Positions 1 to 8,231 of a DNA stretch of 35,745 nucleotides are shown in pieces. The DNA comes from Acidobacteria bacterium AH-259-G07 (GTDB taxonomy: Bacteria > Acidobacteriota > UBA6911 > RPQK01 > JADFOI01), in the NCBI GenBank assembly GCA_027717925.1, contig JALLON010000003.1:1-35745 (forward strand), read 5' to 3'. Below the pieces are notes generated by a model. It was given only the letters and a program-made list of their open reading frames with translations, made no database searches and was not told the DNA's origin. The translations under genes and the position numbers were made by a program. The stretch's first letter is position 1; every line of letters starts with the position of its first letter.

Positions 1-204
1 CAGCAATTCGGCGAACAGGAACTTGTAACCAACCCGAGATCCTCCCGAGCCGGCAACCCCGAGCTGAAAAGAGAAGGGTTTGATGTGGGCAGCTTCCAGA
101 ACGGAAAAAAAGTGCTCTTGGCTAACTGCTCAAGCACGAGCGTATGCGTCGAGAACCGCAATACGGAAGGTTCCTTGTCCCAGTCGATGCTCTTTACGTT
201 CTAG
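1..204 (+). CDS. C-terminal end of an unidentified protein (cut by window edge)
   Basis: Frame 1 is open from the first base to a TAG at 202-204, giving 67 codons, while the other two forward frames hit stops within the first 90 bases. The residues end in SMLFTF and contain a stretch (GSFQNGKKVLLANCSS) that resembles the last beta strands of a secreted beta-sandwich domain, such as the C-terminal domain of GH30-type glycosidases. That resemblance is weak and from memory only. The start and most of the protein lie outside the window, so no function is assigned. Confidence 0.5.
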   Translation, partial: QQFGEQELVTNPRSSRAGNPELKREGFDVGSFQNGKKVLLANCSSTSVCVENRNTEGSLSQSMLFTF

Positions 205-279
205 CCTTTCTAGCCATTCCTAGTATCGCCACCAGCAGGACTGGACCGTTCAGGAAGAAACGTTAAGTTTCAGGTCAGA

Positions 280-368
280 GCACCCCGGTACCCACAGCAC
301 CAGAGCACCACAGTACCCCAGCACGACGGCACTTCAGCACCATAGCACGACAGCACCGAAACACCAGA
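280..368. repeat. Degenerate 8-bp tandem array (GCACnnnA), locus 1
   Basis: About eleven units follow each other with an almost strict period of 8: GCACCAGA, GCACCACA, GTACCCCA, GCACGACG, GCACTTCA, GCACCATA, GCACGACA, GCACCGAA, ACACCAGA. One unit near 288-296 is 9 long. Apart from a -10-like box and the RBS just downstream, the gap between the partial gene and the first propeller gene (205-411) shows nothing else. Related arrays lie at 31415-31454 and 33571-33602. Confidence 0.85.
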
Positions 369-373
369 ACCTT

Positions 374-379
374 TATAAT
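374..379 (+). promoter_or_regulatory. -10-like TATAAT upstream of the propeller operon
   Basis: A perfect TATAAT hexamer lies 36 bases before the first ATG, directly after the 8-bp tandem array. No good -35 match is found 16-18 bases upstream, because that space is occupied by repeat units. It could be a sigma-70 type -10 element or chance AT-rich sequence. Confidence 0.3.
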
Positions 380-414
380 GCTATAAAACACTAGGCGAAA
401 CCGACGGAGTAGTG

Positions 415-2619
415 ATGAGAATGCGGTCCAACAGAACTCTACTGGCGTTTGTGCTGGCCTTTAGCACTTTCTTGGCCCAAGCCTCGGACTGGCCAACTTG
501 GCGAGGCCCGGGTCAAAACGGCGTCTCTTCGGAAACCGGCTTGATTTCCAGCTGGTCACTGGAGGGCGAGAACTTGCTTTGGAAATCCGACTTTATTGGC
601 CGTTCCACTCCCGTCATTCTAAATGGCCGCGTTTACGTCATCGGGCGAGCGGGTGAAGGCATCAACAAGCAGGAGCGAGTGGCCTGCTTCGACGCGGAAA
701 GCGGAAAACTGCTGTGGGAACACCGCCTGAATGTGTTCTTGACCACCGTCCCTTTCCCACGCGTGGGATGGGCCAATCTCACGGGAGACCCCGAAACGGG
801 GAATATATATGCCCACGGAGTGGCGGGTTTGTTCGTCTGCTTTGATGGTGATGGCAAGGTGATTTGGCAGCACTCGTTGACCGAGGAATTTGGGCGAATG
901 GCCGGCTATGGTGGCCGAACCCACACACCGGCAGTGGATGGAGATCTGGTGATTCTCAGCCTGATCAATAGCAACTGGGGCGATCAGGCCGCTCCTCGTC
1001 ACCGCTATTTTGCTTTTGACAAGCACAGCGGGGAGGTGATCTGGGTCTCCACGCCTGGAGGTAGACCCTACGACCTGAACACCTATTCCACCCCGGTCAT
1101 AGCCGCCATCAACGGTCAACGCTTGCTCATTGGTGGAAATGCGGATGGAGCTATCTATGCCCTGAAAGTACAAACGGGAGAAAAGGTCTGGGGATTCAAG
1201 TTGAGCAAGCGAGGAATCAATTCGTCCGTCGTGGTTGATGGTACTCGGGTGTACGCCAGCCACAGCGAGGAGAACTTGGATGAGGCGAATATGGGGCGAT
1301 TGGTGTGTATTGACGGAACCGGGAGCGGAGATGTGACCCGGACGCATGAGCTGTGGCGCTACAACCAGCTTAAAGCCGGATTTGCTTCCCCGACCGTGCA
1401 CCAGGGCCGGGTCTATGTGATTGACAACTCGGCCAATCTGCATTGCCTGGACGCCACCAATGGGAAGGTCTATTGGAAATACAACCTGGGAACTGTGGGG
1501 AAGGGTTCTCCAGTCTGGGCGGATGGAAAACTTTATACGACAGAGCTAAATGGCGCCTTTAACATCCTTCGGCCCGGAGCTGCCGAGTGTGAGTCGCTGG
1601 ACGAAGTGATTATTCCGCTGGGCAACCGCACAGCGGAAATTTACAGCTCTCCTGCCATCGCTTACAGGCGCGTGTTTTTCGCCACCGAAGACGGGCTTTA
1701 CTGCCTGGGGAAAAAGGACTCCCCATTTTCGCTCTCTGCTTCTTCCCTGCCCTCTTCTTCTGATTCTAAGCCCGGCCCACAGCAATCCTCACCTGCCCAT
1801 CTGCAGATTGTTCCTGCGGAGGTTATAACGGGCCCGGGGGAAACCGTTCAATTTCGTGTTCGAGCCTACGACACCCAGGCGCGCTTTCTGGGTGAAGTGG
1901 ATGCCAAGTGGTCGCAAAGTGGCTTGAGTGGTCAGCTGGATCAGGCAGGGAGATTTCGCCCAGAGCCGTCAGCGCAGCATCAAGCCGGCAAGGTCTTGGC
2001 CAAGGTGGGAGGTTTGGAGGCCTCGGCTCGCCTTCGGGTGATGCCCGACTTACCCTGGCAGGAGGACTTTGAAATCATGGAGGTTGGGAAGATTCCTACC
2101 CACTGGATTGGAGCGGCTGGTCGCTTTTCCGTACAGCTCAAAGACGGAAACAGGGTCCTTTCCAAACCCTTTGTCAGGAGAGGGATCCAGCGCTCCTATG
2201 TGTACATAGGGCCTTCAGACTTGAAAAACTATACCATGCAAGCCGACTTGATGGGCACCAAGGACGGACGTCGTATCCCTGATATGGGATTGATCGCAAA
2301 CCGGTATGTCCTTGCCTTAATGGGTGCTCGGCAGCAACTTCATGTCCATTCCTGGGCCTCGGAATTACGAATGGCCAGGAGTGCCGATTTTCCATGGCAG
2401 CCCAACATCTGGTACACCATGAAGATGAGAGTCGATGTTGAAGGAAATAAAGCCGTCGTTCGGGGCAAGGTCTGGCCCAAAACAGAAACGGAACCCGAGG
2501 CCTGGAGTATTGTCGTGGAGGACCCTTTGCCGAATCGGGAAGGGACTCCGGGTTTATTCGGGCAATCCTATGCTGAAATCTTTTATGACAACATCAAAGT
2601 AAGCAAGAGTGAACCATGA
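415..2619 (+). CDS. Secreted PQQ-like beta-propeller protein with Ig-like and lectin-like C-terminal domains
   Basis: The protein starts with a Sec signal peptide ending near AQA-SD, followed by a WPTWRGPGQNG opening typical of outer-surface PQQ/BamB-like propellers of Planctomycetota, Verrucomicrobiota and Acidobacteriota. Repeated blades of the type 'G.vyAld..tGk..W' fill about residues 30-440. A serine-rich linker follows, then an Ig/Big-type domain (about 460-545) and a concanavalin-like sandwich (about 550-734, beginning PWQEDFE and ending in FYDNIKV). ATG 415 is preferred: GGAG at 406-409 is 5 bases ahead of it, while a GTG three bases earlier is less well placed. The gene overlaps the next propeller gene by ATGA, so the two are translated together. 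No catalytic residues can be named; a role in binding or scaffolding outside the inner membrane is inferred. Confidence 0.85.
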   Translation: MRMRSNRTLLAFVLAFSTFLAQASDWPTWRGPGQNGVSSETGLISSWSLEGENLLWKSDFIGRSTPVILNGRVYVIGRAGEGINKQERVACFDAESGKLLWEHRLNVFLTTVPFPRVGWANLTGDPETGNIYAHGVAGLFVCFDGDGKVIWQHSLTEEFGRMAGYGGRTHTPAVDGDLVILSLINSNWGDQAAPRHRYFAFDKHSGEVIWVSTPGGRPYDLNTYSTPVIAAINGQRLLIGGNADGAIYALKVQTGEKVWGFKLSKRGINSSVVVDGTRVYASHSEENLDEANMGRLVCIDGTGSGDVTRTHELWRYNQLKAGFASPTVHQGRVYVIDNSANLHCLDATNGKVYWKYNLGTVGKGSPVWADGKLYTTELNGAFNILRPGAAECESLDEVIIPLGNRTAEIYSSPAIAYRRVFFATEDGLYCLGKKDSPFSLSASSLPSSSDSKPGPQQSSPAHLQIVPAEVITGPGETVQFRVRAYDTQARFLGEVDAKWSQSGLSGQLDQAGRFRPEPSAQHQAGKVLAKVGGLEASARLRVMPDLPWQEDFEIMEVGKIPTHWIGAAGRFSVQLKDGNRVLSKPFVRRGIQRSYVYIGPSDLKNYTMQADLMGTKDGRRIPDMGLIANRYVLALMGARQQLHVHSWASELRMARSADFPWQPNIWYTMKMRVDVEGNKAVVRGKVWPKTETEPEAWSIVVEDPLPNREGTPGLFGQSYAEIFYDNIKVSKSEP

Positions 2620-4070
2620 GACAAACACCGATACCTGATATTCGTATGCTTAAAGTGATCCCGCTAGTCGCCTTGCTGGCAGTGGCAGCTGCGGACACCG
2701 ATAAAGTGGAACGTGCGATGTTCGGTGGATCTCCGTCGCGCAATATGGCTTCCGATGAGAAAGATCTGCCCAACAAGTGGGATCCGGATACCGGAGTAAA
2801 TATCAAGTGGAAGGTAGCCCTGGGTTCGCAAAGTTATGCGGGTCCTGTCATCGCGGGTGGAAAGGTTTTTGTGGGTACCAACAACGAGGGTCTACGCAAT
2901 CCCAAGCTGGCTGGCGATCGTGGGGTGCTGATGGCTTTTCGCGAATCTGACGGCAAATTCCTTTGGCAGGCAGCGCACCCCAAACTGGCGGCGGGTCGAG
3001 TGCATGATTGGCCCCTGCAAGGAGTCTGCTCGACCCCCTATGTGGAAGGTGATCGGCTCTATTACATTTCTAATCGCTGTGAAGTGGTTTGTCTTGATAC
3101 GGAAGGTTTCTTGGACGGTGAAAACGACGGGCCCTTCAAAGATGAAACAGAGACCAGCAAAATCGACGCCGACGTGGTGTGGAAGCTGGACATGATAGCT
3201 GAGCTGGACGTCTTTCCCCATAACCTGGCCGCCAGTTCACCACTGGCTGTTGCGGATCTTCTGTTCACTCTTACCAGCAATGGGGTGGATGAAGACCACG
3301 TCACGATTCCCTCCCCTTTTGCTCCCAGTTTCTTGGCCGTCAATAAAAAGACAGGCAAGGTGGCTTGGGAAGATGGTTCACCCGCGGACCGGATTCTGCA
3401 CGGCCAGTGGTCCAATCCAGCTTATGGGATTATCCAAGGCAAAGCGCAGGTGATTTTCCCGGGAGGTGACGGTTGGCTCTATTCATTTGAGCCTGAGACG
3501 GGCAAGCTGATCTGGAAGTTTGATTGCAATCCCAAGGATTCAGTTTGGATATTGGGCGGCCGGGGGACGCGAAATAATCTCATTGCCGCCCCGGTCATTT
3601 ATGATGACAAGGTTTATATCGGAGTTGGTCAGGATCCGGAGCACGGAGAGGGGATTGGCCATCTGTGGGTCATCGATGGGACCCTGGAAGGCGACGTAAC
3701 TGAGCGAGCGGTGATCTGGCATTTTGGAGATGCCGATTTTAATCGCACCATATCCACGGTAGCTATCCAGGACGGCCTCCTTTATGTAGCTGACCTGAGC
3801 GGATTTCTGTACTGTCTGGATGCCAAAACCGGCAAGCATCACTGGACCTATGATACGTTCGCGGCCGTTTGGGGCTCCGCACTGGTCGCAGATGGGAAAA
3901 TCTATCTCGGTGATGAAGATGGAGACATCGCAGTACTGAGAGCGGGCAAAAAAAAGGAGCTGATCCACGAGGTCAACATGGGAGCGTCCGTGTACACCAC
4001 CCCGGTGGCTAAAAACGGCGTCCTGTACATTGTCAGCCGCACCACCCTCTTCGCCATCGCAGAGAAGTAG
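2616..4070 (+). CDS. PQQ-like beta-propeller repeat protein (BamB-like fold)
   Basis: This 484-residue protein has a hydrophobic N-terminus (LKVIPLVALLAVAAAD) that looks like a signal peptide, followed by propeller blades across the whole length, with repeated strands such as ALGSQSYAGPVIAGGKVFVG, DGWLYSFEPETGKLIWKF and GFLYCLDAKTGKHHWTY. The start overlaps the stop of the preceding propeller gene (ATGA), indicating translational coupling; an internal ATG at 2646 would give a shorter, more standard signal peptide and is a real alternative. The family is known for outer-membrane assembly factor BamB and quinoprotein dehydrogenases, but no calcium/PQQ ligand set or cytochrome domain is recognisable, so enzymatic activity is not claimed. 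The gene ends exactly where a palindrome begins. Confidence 0.85.
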   Translation: MRQTPIPDIRMLKVIPLVALLAVAAADTDKVERAMFGGSPSRNMASDEKDLPNKWDPDTGVNIKWKVALGSQSYAGPVIAGGKVFVGTNNEGLRNPKLAGDRGVLMAFRESDGKFLWQAAHPKLAAGRVHDWPLQGVCSTPYVEGDRLYYISNRCEVVCLDTEGFLDGENDGPFKDETETSKIDADVVWKLDMIAELDVFPHNLAASSPLAVADLLFTLTSNGVDEDHVTIPSPFAPSFLAVNKKTGKVAWEDGSPADRILHGQWSNPAYGIIQGKAQVIFPGGDGWLYSFEPETGKLIWKFDCNPKDSVWILGGRGTRNNLIAAPVIYDDKVYIGVGQDPEHGEGIGHLWVIDGTLEGDVTERAVIWHFGDADFNRTISTVAIQDGLLYVADLSGFLYCLDAKTGKHHWTYDTFAAVWGSALVADGKIYLGDEDGDIAVLRAGKKKELIHEVNMGASVYTTPVAKNGVLYIVSRTTLFAIAEK

Positions 4071-4097
4071 GGCCCGTGTCTTTAAAGACACGGCCCC
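4070..4097. repeat. REP-like palindrome, family B copy 1 (possible bidirectional terminator)
   Basis: A 28-base palindrome is centred on TTTAAA: CCGTGTCTTT pairs with AAAGACACGG, and the stem is extended by GGG/CCC after one mismatch. Its first base is the last base of the TAG of the plus-strand propeller gene, and the TAA of the minus-strand acyl reductase (4082-4084) lies inside it, so it serves the 3' ends of two convergent genes. No U-run follows on either strand. A related hairpin with the same GGCCGTGTC arm occurs at 10371-10394. Confidence 0.75.
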
Positions 4098-5509
4098 TTC
4101 TGGAAGGCCCGGGCACGGAACAGGAAGTCCACCAGATTGCCCTCATGCGGCTGAAGCCAGTTGAGGTGAATGGTGGGGATCGGCCCCAGATTGAGCCGGT
4201 CAATGTGCGTGCAGTCCAAGAGCGCCCTTAGAAATCCCTCCTCTTGAGTGATTCCCGTAGCGACCAGGGTGCTGCCAATGTGCTTCAGCATTTTCTCCTG
4301 CGGACACTCGACGACGCTGACAAAGGGGAACATGTACTCGGTGTTGGCCAGCCTCCGCTGGGGGGAATCGCACACAACGACCGAGGGGCGCAGATAGGCA
4401 CAGCGCTCCTGGACGATCAGCCGATCGCCCTCTCGGTACTTGGCGCACAGGTCCTCAACACCGGACTCCTGGAGGCCCTGTTCGATCACTGCATTAGTGG
4501 CCTCAGCCTGCCCCGCCACGGTAAAGGCCGCCAGTGCGGCCTCGGGGTCTTCCGGTGGCTTGGGGGCGATGGGCCCCAGACGCTGGGCCAGGGCCTCGGC
4601 GATCTCCCGGCCGTGTCTTGATACCCAGATGCCGGAGCAGCTGATGCAGCTTCGGCCGCTGTTGATCAGCACACTATCCACCATCAGCTCCAGGTGCTGT
4701 TTCCAATCATCCACCTGGTCGTCGCCGAAGAGGATTTTGCTGAACCCCGGGCCGTGCACCTGTAGGCGTGGATTACCCTTGTACTGCTCGACAGTGGCCG
4801 TACCGCCGAAGATCAAGTTGCGTGGGCAGTGCTCCAGCACGGCCGCTCCTACATCGCCCAAACCCGGATACAGCGCCACAGCCTTGCGGGGTACACCGGA
4901 CTGAAAAAAAGCTTCGGTCATCCGGTACGGGGTCCACGGCTCTTGCGGACCCGGCTTGAGCACTAAACCAATCTGTAGCGGTATGACCGGCAGCCACAAA
5001 CCGTGAACGCCCGGGGAGTTCGACGGCAAGACCATGCCCAGTACCGGCGTCGTGGCTTGGTAGCTGCGCATCACCCCGTTTTCTTCACCGTAGCCTCTAC
5101 TCAGGATACCCAGGTCCAACCCGCGGGTAAGCGATCCGAGGATGTTCTCCAGATTTGTCAGCACATAGTGGAGCTTCTCCATGTTCTGGCGGCACATGTG
5201 TTCAGGCAGTCCCGTCGTGGCTGACTGGTACTTAATGAACTCATCAGGCGTCTGGGTTGCTTCACCGGCGGGCAGCTCGGCCCTCATGAAGAGCTCTGCC
5301 GCATTTTTGAGCATGCCGAGAAGTTCGCCGCAAGGGATCTCACGCAAGACATGGCGCGCTCGCTGGGCCTTGCGCATGTCGCGCTGAATCAGCCCGCGGT
5401 TGGCCTGGCTCACCTCGGCCAGCGGCTCCCCGCTGGCAAAGTGGACCACCTTGTCCATGTCCAGACTCTTGTAGGGCTCTCCCCAACGGAGGATCGGAAA
5501 GTGAATCAC
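4082..5509 (-). CDS. LuxC-like acyl reductase (aldehyde dehydrogenase superfamily)
   Basis: The 475-residue protein has an ALDH-type fold. A nucleotide-binding region around VLGMVLPSNSPGVHGLW is followed by a catalytic loop NSGRSCISCSG with cysteines at 288 and 291, and the C-terminal half has the oligomerisation-domain pattern. The ordering and the SNSPGVH motif fit the LuxC family, which reduces an activated acyl group (acyl-CoA or acyl-enzyme) to an aldehyde with NADPH. It lies 28 bases downstream of the adenylating enzyme at 5538-6650, which would activate the acid. No luciferase (luxAB) or other lux gene is near, so bioluminescence is unlikely; aldehyde supply for another pathway is inferred. 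The substrate is unknown. Confidence 0.75.
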   Translation of the reverse strand: MIHFPILRWGEPYKSLDMDKVVHFASGEPLAEVSQANRGLIQRDMRKAQRARHVLREIPCGELLGMLKNAAELFMRAELPAGEATQTPDEFIKYQSATTGLPEHMCRQNMEKLHYVLTNLENILGSLTRGLDLGILSRGYGEENGVMRSYQATTPVLGMVLPSNSPGVHGLWLPVIPLQIGLVLKPGPQEPWTPYRMTEAFFQSGVPRKAVALYPGLGDVGAAVLEHCPRNLIFGGTATVEQYKGNPRLQVHGPGFSKILFGDDQVDDWKQHLELMVDSVLINSGRSCISCSGIWVSRHGREIAEALAQRLGPIAPKPPEDPEAALAAFTVAGQAEATNAVIEQGLQESGVEDLCAKYREGDRLIVQERCAYLRPSVVVCDSPQRRLANTEYMFPFVSVVECPQEKMLKHIGSTLVATGITQEEGFLRALLDCTHIDRLNLGPIPTIHLNWLQPHEGNLVDFLFRARAFQKGPCL

Positions 5510-5537
5510 AAGAATACTCCCAGGCTGCCCACTCCGC

Positions 5538-6650
5538 TCAATACACCCCTACGGTGGTGGTTGCGGCGAAACGGTGATAAGGGCGGACGCCGCTCACGCC
5601 GTCCCAAGGGTACAGATCGCAGGGCGGCTCGCGCTCTCCCTCATCCCGCTCGACAAAGCGGGGCATGAAAAACTCTTTCGTCAGCGTGCTGAGCATCACC
5701 CGGCCCGTTTGGCCGTAGTCGATCACTTTGTCAGGATCATCAAAGTCGACCACTCCCAGCACGGCCCGTGGCTGGGGAGCATAGTAAATGATCTTGTAGT
5801 TGTCCGCCGGGTCGAACGGTTTGGAGGCGGCTAAGCCCATAAGTGTGTTCCCGTAGGTGGGCGCCATGTAGACACCCTCCAGCAGCTCCTCCATGGCAAA
5901 GCGGTACCACTGCGGCGTAAACTCTGTTCCGCCGGAGAAGATACCCGTGATGCCGGCTTCTTTGATACTCGATCCTTCGGCCTCCAGGTGATTGGCCAGG
6001 GCTTCCAGCAGCTTGGGTGTGGCGAACAGGCATTTAATGTTGTGCCCGGCCGACAGGAGAGTCGCCGCCTGATCGATAACGTGCTGCTGGTAAGCCTTCA
6101 GGTGCTCCATCCACGTTTTTTCGATCAGCTTGATCACCCACCTGGGGTCCAGGTCGACGCAAAAGCAGATCCCGCCGCGGTACTGGGCCAAGTGCTCTAC
6201 CGCCAGGCGCAAGCGCCGCGGGCCAGAGGGCCCCAGCATCAACCAGTTGGCGCCTTTCGGGAAATGCTCCTCGGGCAAGGTCTTCGAGAACATTTCATAG
6301 TCGATCCGGAAGTCCTCGATATTAACCCGCGACTTGGGAATCCCGGTCGTGCCGCCCGTCTCGAAGACGTAGATAGCCCGATCACGGTAAGCCTTGGGGA
6401 CCCAGCGCTGGACCGGTCCGCCCCTCAGCCATTCGTCCTCAAAGTGGCCAAACTTGACGAGGTCATCGAAGCCCTGCACTTCCTCCCGCGGATCCCAACC
6501 TGCCTGCTGCCTCCAGTCGAGCCAGAAGGGGCACCCGGTCTCAGGGTTGAAGTGCCACTCGATGATCTCCCGCACGTGGGCATTCAGTCGCTCCCGCGAG
6601 GCGCGGGCTGTGCCTTCCAGTTGCCCGTTCACTGAACCTGGAAAGGTCAT
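5538..6650 (-). CDS. LuxE/PaaK-like adenylate-forming enzyme (acyl activating)
   Basis: The 370-residue protein carries the AMP-binding signature FETGGTTGIPKSR (97-108), a serine-rich acyl-adenylate P-loop, and a second motif FSGGTEFTPQWYRF followed by a 'YGNTLMG' loop typical of phenylacetate-CoA ligase and LuxE-type enzymes. It is shorter than PaaK (about 430) and close to LuxE (about 370). Such enzymes convert a carboxylate and ATP to acyl-AMP, then pass the acyl group to a thiol. The acyl-accepting cysteine of true LuxE lies near the C-terminus; here the last cysteine is C344, and whether it is equivalent cannot be decided. It is the first gene of a two-gene minus-strand unit with the LuxC-like reductase. 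The substrate could be aryl or fatty. Confidence 0.75.
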   Translation of the reverse strand: MTFPGSVNGQLEGTARASRERLNAHVREIIEWHFNPETGCPFWLDWRQQAGWDPREEVQGFDDLVKFGHFEDEWLRGGPVQRWVPKAYRDRAIYVFETGGTTGIPKSRVNIEDFRIDYEMFSKTLPEEHFPKGANWLMLGPSGPRRLRLAVEHLAQYRGGICFCVDLDPRWVIKLIEKTWMEHLKAYQQHVIDQAATLLSAGHNIKCLFATPKLLEALANHLEAEGSSIKEAGITGIFSGGTEFTPQWYRFAMEELLEGVYMAPTYGNTLMGLAASKPFDPADNYKIIYYAPQPRAVLGVVDFDDPDKVIDYGQTGRVMLSTLTKEFFMPRFVERDEGEREPPCDLYPWDGVSGVRPYHRFAATTTVGVY

Positions 6651-6894
6651 GATTTCATACGCTCCAAAGGCTGGGGGAAATCAGCCCACAAGTGGAGTGC
6701 ATCCCTGGATAGAAAACAAACCAAAACCACTAATTTCGCGGGAAATTCTATCCCGGTGTGAAAACGGGGGTCAAGGAGCATTCAGAGGTGGGCCACTGTG
6801 ATTCGCTCATAGGGAGAAACTAATCAAGAGAATTATCGTATAGTGGTTGTTGATTTAACTTCGAAGGGAGTTTGTAGGCAACCTGCGATTTGGA

Positions 6895-8112
6895 ATGATG
6901 AAACAAGCAGCTGAGGGCAGACAATTGGTTGACCATTCGAGAATTTCACGTTCCACATTTGGCATTCGGCATTCGGTATTCGGTATTTCACATTCGACAT
7001 TCGGCATTCGAAATTCGACATTTCTGGTGCTGCTGATCATTGGGGCAGCTTGGAGTTTCGGCTCCGGATCTTCTGAATCTTGGATCCTGTTCCGAGGCGA
7101 CGCGCAGCTGACAGGGGTTGCGCGAAGCTCTTTACCGGAAAGGCTCAAGGTGGCGTGGACCTTCCCAGCAGGTGATGGGATCGAGTCCACCGCAGCGATC
7201 TCCTCGGGCTCCGTTTATGTCGGCTCTTTCGATAGTTACCTCTACGCCTTAGAACTGGACACCGGACAGCTCAGATGGAAGTACAAAGCCCAAGATGAAA
7301 TTAAGTCCTCCCCATTGGTGGTGAATCAGGTCATCTACTTCGGTGATGAGTCGGGCGTTTTCCATGCTCTAGATGCCCGCACAGGCCAGAGAAAATGGAG
7401 TTTTCAAGCCGATGCTGGAATCACTTCATCGGCCAACTTTGCCCAAGGCCGCGTGCTATTTGGCTCTTACGATCAGTACCTTTACTGCCTCTCAGCTGAT
7501 GATGGATCCCTGCTTTGGAAGCTCGAAACCGGCGGCTACGTTCATGCGACTCCGGCGGTACTTAAACAGGATGTCGCCATAGTGGGGTGTGACGGCTACT
7601 TTCGCCTTCTCCGGATTCAAGACGGGCGGGAAAAAATGAAGTTGGACCTCCGTGCCTATGTAGGTGCCAGCCCCGCTATACGGGACAATCGGGCTTATGT
7701 GGGAACCTTTGAAAGCCAGGTCCTGTGCATCGATGTGGAAAAGGCTCAGACTCTCTGGCAATATGAACACGCGCGACGGCATTTTCCGTTTTACTCCTCG
7801 GCGGCAGTGACGGATGATCTGGTGCTGGTGGGCGGTCGAGATAAGATGCTTCATGCTCTCGACCGCCAAACGGGTGAGAAGATCTGGACCTTCCAGGCCG
7901 GAGCCCGGGTGGACTCTTCCCCGGTCGTTGTCGAGGATCGGGTGGTCTTTGGATCCACAGACGGGCTGATTTATGTGCTGAAGCTGGATTCCGGCCAAGT
8001 CCTCTGGCAATTCGACACTGGCTCCTCGATTCTAGCTTCACCCAGCGTCGCCAGTGGTAAGCTGGTCATCGGTACCGCGGACGGTCTTCTATATTGCTTC
8101 GCCGCAGAATGA
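6895..8112 (+). CDS. Secreted PQQ-like beta-propeller protein with repeat-derived N-terminus
   Basis: About seven propeller blades (for example YLYALELDTGQLRWKY, GVFHALDARTGQRKWSF, MLHALDRQTGEKIWTF) fill residues 60-405, and the protein ends on a closing strand, GLLYCFAAE. The usual hydrophobic signal core (FLVLLIIGAAW) begins only near residue 43. The preceding 42 residues are an odd, positively charged leader that includes three 7-residue repeats of the type STFGIRH, encoded by a 7-bp DNA tandem array. The start is therefore uncertain: ATG 6895 or 6898 keeps the repeat in the protein, while a GTG at 7027 would remove it but lacks a Shine-Dalgarno sequence. It belongs to the same family as the two propellers at 415-4070. 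A periplasmic or surface binding role is inferred. Confidence 0.75.
   Translation: MMKQAAEGRQLVDHSRISRSTFGIRHSVFGISHSTFGIRNSTFLVLLIIGAAWSFGSGSSESWILFRGDAQLTGVARSSLPERLKVAWTFPAGDGIESTAAISSGSVYVGSFDSYLYALELDTGQLRWKYKAQDEIKSSPLVVNQVIYFGDESGVFHALDARTGQRKWSFQADAGITSSANFAQGRVLFGSYDQYLYCLSADDGSLLWKLETGGYVHATPAVLKQDVAIVGCDGYFRLLRIQDGREKMKLDLRAYVGASPAIRDNRAYVGTFESQVLCIDVEKAQTLWQYEHARRHFPFYSSAAVTDDLVLVGGRDKMLHALDRQTGEKIWTFQAGARVDSSPVVVEDRVVFGSTDGLIYVLKLDSGQVLWQFDTGSSILASPSVASGKLVIGTADGLLYCFAAE
6933..7023. repeat. Degenerate 7-bp tandem array (GGCATTC)
   Basis: From 6961 to 7023 nine units follow with an exact period of 7: GGCATTC, GGCATTC, GGTATTC, GGTATTT, CACATTC, GACATTC, GGCATTC, GAAATTC, GACATTT. 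Two 7-bp units (CACGTTC, CACATTT) and less regular ones precede them. Because 7 is not a multiple of 3, the array translates as a 7-residue period. The opposite strand reads as the 'NVECRMSN'-type spurious ORFs seen in many environmental genomes. It overlaps the N-terminal codons of the propeller gene. Confidence 0.9.
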
Positions 8113-8126
8113 GCAAGAAGTTATCC

Positions 8127-8155
8127 GTAGGGGCGAGCCGGCGGCTCGCCCCTAC
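8127..8155. repeat. REP-like palindrome, family A copy 1
   Basis: Two perfect 13-base arms, GTAGGGGCGAGCC and GGCTCGCCCCTAC, flank a GGC spacer. It lies 15 bases after the propeller stop and before the likely start of the TonB receptor. No T-run follows, so it is a dispersed REP-type element more than a canonical terminator, although it could still act on mRNA 3' ends. A degraded second copy starts at 13406. Confidence 0.85.
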
Positions 8156-8231
8156 AATCGGCCGCACGAAACATCAACAGACGACACAGCCGGCAATGCA
8201 GCTAAAGCGAATTCCTAAGAAAGCAGACGGC

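Noticed and set aside
280..368. CRISPR array
   Set aside because: The period is 8 bases with no conserved long repeat or spacers, and no cas gene is in the window.
619..1443. 274-codon open frame on the minus strand inside the first propeller gene
   Set aside because: It is antisense to a gene with clear domain structure, has no ribosome site and no recognisable protein pattern; it is a shadow of codon bias.
4082..6650. Bioluminescence (lux) operon
   Set aside because: Only acyl-activating and acyl-reducing functions are present; no luxA, luxB or luxD-like gene is seen in the window.
6833..7021. Minus-strand ORF with repeated 'NVEC/MSN' residues
   Set aside because: It is translation of the 7-bp tandem array on the opposite strand, a known type of false gene.
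8094..8231. Longer N-terminus for the TonB receptor
   Set aside because: The first codons overlap the propeller gene and then a REP palindrome; the signal peptide begins at 8232 (or 8196).
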